DNA of 64,000 bases from contig JAQFVV010001020.1 in NCBI GenBank assembly GCA_028023455.1, positions 1-64,000 of the forward strand, read 5' to 3'. This DNA comes from Epiperipatus broadwayi. Its lineage: Eukaryota; Onychophora; Udeonychophora; Euonychophora; Peripatidae. Position 1 is the first letter of the stretch, and the number at the start of each line of letters is the position of its first letter. A program made the position numbers and the translations under genes. Shown in pieces: positions 59,350 to 64,000 of the stretch. A model generated the notes under the pieces. That model was not told the DNA's origin. It ran no database searches and saw only the letters and a program-made list of their open reading frames with translations.

Positions 59350-62045
59350 AAACTTGTTTTTTATATCTGCAACCTGTGAAAACATTTGTATGAAAATGAT
59401 ATTTTTATATATACACGTTTTTTAAAAAATACTATATACCTATTATTGTACAATTTTAATTTTATAATAACTATTTCATGTTTTGAATTATAGTATATTA
59501 TCATTTCTCCATCGAATTTTTTTTTTCTTTTCTTATTTAATAATGAATCTTAGTACTTAAATTATCATAGCTTTTTTTGTCTTAGCTAAATTATATAAAC
59601 TTATTTCTCTAATTACTAATACATATAGCACTAATGTTCTGACATATATATATATATATTAAAACAACATAAGTAATTAATAAAAAAGTATAATGCTGTA
59701 CTGATTAGTTCTTAATACATTTATATATACTCATATACTCGTGTACATTTATCGATGTTTTAAAAATTATATATATAAACTTTAAAATATAATTAAAAAA
59801 GAAAAAAACATATTTAATAAAAAACAACCCAGTTTATAAATTTTAAACACATACATTTTAATATATACAAAATGTGCATCTATAAAACATTTTAACTTTA
59901 AAATGCATATACATATTGAGACTGACAGCCTCAAGCTAGCAGATTAGTGTAAATAAATAAATATTAAAAAAAGGCAAGAGAGAGAAATCAAAATCAGTAA
60001 TAAGGTTATTTTATTAGTCCATTAATCTAGTGAAATCAGCTCATTATATTAGGCCTCAACACTAAAGAGAATGATTGTGGAATAGATGAAATGGTACATG
60101 ATAGCAAGCTAGTACAAGTATACACATACTAGCATTTCACACATTTGTAGCAATAAAAAAAATGCTACTATAAACAATAGTTATTATGGGGAAAATATTT
60201 TAAAATTAATAAGTCAAAAAAGATGTATGAAAATGTATTTTCTGTTGTTCATAATAATAGATTTAGAATAAACATGAACTTGCATTTGTCAAGCAAAAAT
60301 AGAACAATACAAAAAAATAAAAGATTAACAGGATTTTTTAAAGAAAGATTGAAAACATTTTTATTTGTATAGTGGTCATAAACTGCATGGAAAGCTAAGG
60401 GACAGCAACTAAAAATGGAGATGATATTCTCATATCAACTGTATTCCAAAGGAACTGGGATGATAATTATAATTTACACATATCTCATAACTGGTTTACA
60501 AAATATCTATCAATTAAAGCAAAAACAATTGGAAATTTTAGTTCAGTTTATTAACTGATAATTTCAAAACATCATTTACTGATTATAGTGGGCTTGAAGA
60601 ATGAAGAAAATTGATCAAAAAAAATTTGAAAGATAAAACAATGTAATACAAAAGGGATAAAAATATTTTAATAATTGCATTTATTGTAAATACTAGCTTT
60701 AAAAAAAGAAATTTGTTTTACTTAATTTGAAGTGGATCAAACATTGGTAAAAAAAAAAAAATGTCTAAAATGAATACAAATATTAAGTTTCATTAATATA
60801 CATTTAGTTTTATTGAAGAATTATTGAATATTAACTGTACCTCTAAAACAAATTAAATTTATATGCTGTCATATTTCTGTTATCTAAACTTTAAAAAGTT
60901 TAATATTGAATTAAACCTGATATAACATGGATCTGATATCAATTAATAAAAAATTATATCTAGAATAATCATCCATTTAATATTTATAATGTACTTTCCT
61001 TTATCCTATAAATGTTTAGATATTAGGGAAAATATTTTATTTTGCAATGTAAATGTTTAAAAAGGGAAATATTAGAGAAATGGATATTTTAAAATCTTCA
61101 TTTGATTTTTCAGTCCATCTTCATAAATAAAAATATGCACAAGCAATTTATCTAACACGAGATATAGCCTGAATAATCAATAATTGAAAAGTATAAACTC
61201 ATCTTACAATTTATTTAAAATAATTAACGATTATATTTTGTAAATTCTTTGAAGCTATTAAAAAACATGCATTAGATAAAGTTATGAACTATGCAAATAC
61301 CTGGTATTCAGTCTTAATTTATTTCTTTATTATCAAAGTTTTTTTGTTACATTAATTATATTTATGTTAATAAATTCATTGTGTTTTTTTTATTATTAGT
61401 TCTCATTTTAATTCATCTAGTTACATATCTTAATTTGGAGTTTAAAAGCCATAAATGGCAATCATTACGGTCAAGTATTCTGTAATACATTATAGTTATC
61501 AATCCTGTTATGTAATAATGTTATGATTATATTTCTGATGTGTTGGCCATTATGAGCTTCTATGTGAAACAGGTAGAACTAGCATAGTGCATGTTAGATA
61601 GATATCCTGGCTTACATGGCACTCGAGAAGTAAAAATATTAAGTCTTGATAAACAAATAAATTATTTTAATTTCTCTTATCATGCTCTATTTTATAAATG
61701 TTGTTATATATTTACAATTCACTATTCGCCATAAAAATATATTCGATTCGTTTATGTGGTATAAGTTAGTTATAGAAAAATGAAGAGTCCTTATATGGGG
61801 TCTTGATAAATTATACTGACTGGCTACTATTACAATATATATTAAGACTACTAGAAAATTAATTAATATAAAGCATCTTGCAATCTACAAACACAGACTC
61901 ATTTAAAACATTTTTTTACAATGTTTTTTTTCAGTGTCAGTAATGTAAATGTAATAGTCTGAAACAGTAGATTATTTTTCAATTGTTTTTAGTATTAGAA
62001 TTTTAGTTAGAAATATTTTAAGTCTTATAAACTAAATAATACAAT
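59350..62045. other. AT-rich DNA, nothing recognised
   Basis: No gene or RNA supported; a TA microsatellite lies near 59645-59660. Confidence 0.5.
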
Positions 62046-62051
62046 TTTCAG

Positions 62052-62135
62052 TCAGAATCAAAACAAAAATTATCAAGATTAATAATTGATATAGATGATC
62101 TTAATGAAATTCCTCATCAAAGAAAGGAAATTTAA
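62052..62135 (+). CDS. Weak candidate exon, plus strand
   Basis: An acceptor-like 'acaattttcag' (62041-62051) precedes 27 open codons ending in TAA at 62133. The peptide SESKQKLSRLIIDIDDLNEI is protein-like and loosely recalls the 'RLIV.v.DL' segment near the N-terminus of some MCM helicase subunits, but this is too short to assign. No downstream donor is visible before the stop. It may be a terminal exon, a pseudogene fragment or chance. Confidence 0.2.
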   Translation, partial: SESKQKLSRLIIDIDDLNEIPHQRKEI

Positions 62136-63382
62136 TTGAACAAATAGATGGCAATAAGTTTTTCTGGAAAAATGATTGAATGAAAATTGATTGTATTTTA
62201 TGGAATTTACATTGAGATCTAATTTAGTATTCCCAATATTTAGAACCTTAATTATATCAATGAAAGATTAGTGATATCAAAAATTGTTTTGTGCTTTGGT
62301 ACCTGTGTCCATTTCATCATTATGCTCCAACATCAGATTCAGAAAGTTTTTTTTTTTTTTTTTTTTGCTGAATAATATATAAATACTACTAAAAGAGCAA
62401 ATTTATTTTTGTGGAGATTTTAATGATAGCTGATAATTGCAAATTGAATTTTTGCTCAATACATGATATAATTAGAACTACTATTTTATATAGGAAAAAA
62501 AAATTCACTATAAAATAATTTGGATATATGTATTCTCAAAATATTATATGGTAAACATGAATTTTGTTTCCATGGAAGAAATAGGCTTGGATTATATTAT
62601 AAAGTTTGTTTCAAAGATTTTAAAGAAGTATGATAATGAATTAAGTCAGAATTGAATACAATGAAAAGAGTATTTAGACAAGGTGCTTTTTTCAGAAGAA
62701 AATTTTCTATAAGTTACTAACGGGCTGACCCGTATGAAACATATGTGAGTATATTTGTCACAAATTGGTTTAAAATGGAGGGGGGGGGGTCCATCTTTTT
62801 TTTAATCTGGAGTTTGTAATGTCATATTCATTTTAAGATTAGCTGATAATGGTAATGACACTACTAAGGTGTCAATAATATTGAAAGATTCTAGAGTTTA
62901 TAATTAATAAAATAAAAATATAAATTGTTTTCCTATTCAATTTCTGAACATTATATTATTTTATGTAAATAGTTAAATGTAAATATATTGTGTAGTTTTT
63001 GTAGTTCTTTACACTTGAAAAGTCTGCTTGTAGCAGTGAAACCTTAGGTTGTGTTTTGATATTATTTTTATGCTGGTCTGGTTTAATTTTGGATTTGGGG
63101 TAGTTTTGATTAAATAGTTAAATGTATAGATAATATTTGGAAATCACTTTTCATTTAAAGCTTTATTTAGACTATCTTCATCATTTTGAAGATAAAATTT
63201 AACTAATGAATAACATCATATAACTGCTTTTATTTTTTTAGCCTCAAAATTTATTATAATCAATTCTATAATGTATATGCATAAATAGTTAATTTAAGAA
63301 AATGTGATACCTTTATTAAATTCCATGTCTAACTATTCAAATTATCAGAAAATTATTTTAGAAATTTTTAATTATTTTATAG

Positions 63383-63455
63383 ATTTGGATAAGTTGGAAT
63401 TTCAATATCGATTATGGGATCATCACATCATCAAAATGTAGCTGATGGCGGTCTT
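63383..63455 (+). CDS. Weak candidate exon, plus strand
   Basis: 73 nt between 'attttatag' and a strong donor CTT|GTAAGT. The middle and 3' part is open in one frame, reading GISISIMGSSHHQNVADGGL up to the donor, which faintly resembles the first strands of a PDZ domain ('lGisI.g......dgGi'). That frame has a TAA near the 5' end, so an acceptor at 'gataag' (63393) would be needed. The donor and composition are good, the rest is weak. Confidence 0.25.
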
Positions 63456-64000
63456 GTAAGTATATTTTTGTTATTTAAAGGTGTTTCTGTATATATATTT
63501 AAATGATTTTGTAGTTACAAAGGAAATATTTCTTTAATATTCATTGGTTTGCATGTACTGGTTGTTAAAAATTAGGTTTTTATATATTATGTGATATATT
63601 AACTTAAAATATATTTTTATAAAATCTACAGAAATAATTGCAAATGTGTAGTGGTTTAAATATTTTGAAAAGAAAGGAAATAAAATTTAAAATTTTTTTT
63701 TAATATTGAAATTTAATTGTTAATTAATTTTTTATTTTATTTACTTAAACAATATATTTTTATAGCTTAAATATATTTCATTGTATCTAAATATTTGTTT
63801 ATTTAAATTTTAATAACAGAAAATATGAGAATTTATTCATAATTGTGATAAAAGCATTAGACTCTCTAACAGCATTTAAATTAAATAATAATATTTGATT
63901 AAAATAAATAACTGTATTGTAGTTCAATTTTAATTAAACTTGAATTTTTGAACTGAAATCTCTTTGTTTATTAATAAAATTTAACAGTAATAACCTTGTA
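63456..64000. other. AT-rich DNA, nothing recognised
   Basis: Putative intron downstream of the weak exon; no further feature is supported to the window end. Confidence 0.45.

Larger units (their letters stand above)
57330..59350 (+). mobile_element. Penelope-like retroelement (RT + GIY-YIG), decayed
   Basis: Plus strand, ~2 kb, with Penelope features in order. The N-terminal region has FSILEKGFNFAIAP and IPFEKIIYDVE (57385-57470). DKSVVIFPADKESNF is at 57601. The RT starts FYGLSKIHK at 57819. Motif A is at 58008-58050, MGSP-containing motif B at 58183, FIDD at 58284, FRKATHTDRY near 58458, and a decayed GIY-YIG nuclease at 58850-59144. The tail contains 'ctagtcgaaacattgg' (59296-59311), a form typical of Penelope-type 3' ends. 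Several frameshifts and stops make it non-functional. The 5' boundary is approximate. Confidence 0.9.

Overview
The window is eukaryotic nuclear DNA, very AT-rich, with frequent T/A homopolymers and TA/AAT/GAT microsatellites. No operon-like coding is present and almost no long open frame belongs to a host gene. The recognisable proteins are decayed retroelement and transposon proteins. The mix suggests an invertebrate, most likely an arthropod: RTE-like LINEs with an exonuclease-endonuclease-phosphatase (EEP) domain, a canonical Penelope element (RT plus GIY-YIG), a pogo/Tigger-type DNA transposon, tRNA-derived SINEs and many foldback elements. That placement is inference from element types only.

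Layout. 0-6 kb: a GAT/AAT microsatellite, then two ~1.75 kb direct repeats flanking ~2 kb that holds a retroelement gag-like relic and a foldback element. 6-9 kb: a foldback element with a tRNA-derived SINE and its target-site duplication, a LINE 3' end, and a 1.16 kb pogo/Tigger-like element with TA-flanked inverted ends. 11.6-14.3 kb: a decayed EEP-RT LINE on the minus strand. 15.4-16.5 kb: a tandem dimer, one copy carrying ~212 bp extra. 18.1-21.9 kb: foldback elements, nested palindromes and an RT motif A relic. 20.2-24.8 kb, minus strand: three segments that read like host coding sequence, including a plausible two-exon small gene. 24.9-25.5 kb: a probable LTR on the minus strand. 35.2 kb: a near-perfect 82 bp-arm palindrome. 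38.2 kb: a possible 44-nt plus-strand micro-exon, followed by a LINE 3' fragment. 41.5-43.1 kb: a second LINE type. 46.4 kb: a MITE-like element with an exact 8 bp target duplication. 47.4-51.3 kb: two head-to-tail ~1.9 kb units, each ending in a short hairpin. 54.2 kb: another LINE fragment, minus strand. 56.2-57.1 kb: a direct-plus-inverted triplicate repeat. 57.3-59.35 kb: a Penelope-like element. 62.0-63.5 kb: two weak plus-strand exon candidates.

How it fits together: most of the window looks like intronic or intergenic sequence filled by successive mobile-element insertions. A large plus-strand host gene may span it (candidate exons at 38.2, 62.1 and 63.4 kb), and small minus-strand genes may lie at 20-25 kb. 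Neither can be proven without transcripts. No novel defence or metabolic system is visible. The observations most worth following are the hammerhead-like CUGANGA-stem-GAAAC cores at several element tails, the putative minus-strand gene at 22.2-23.9 kb, and the unclassified 1.9 kb tandem units.
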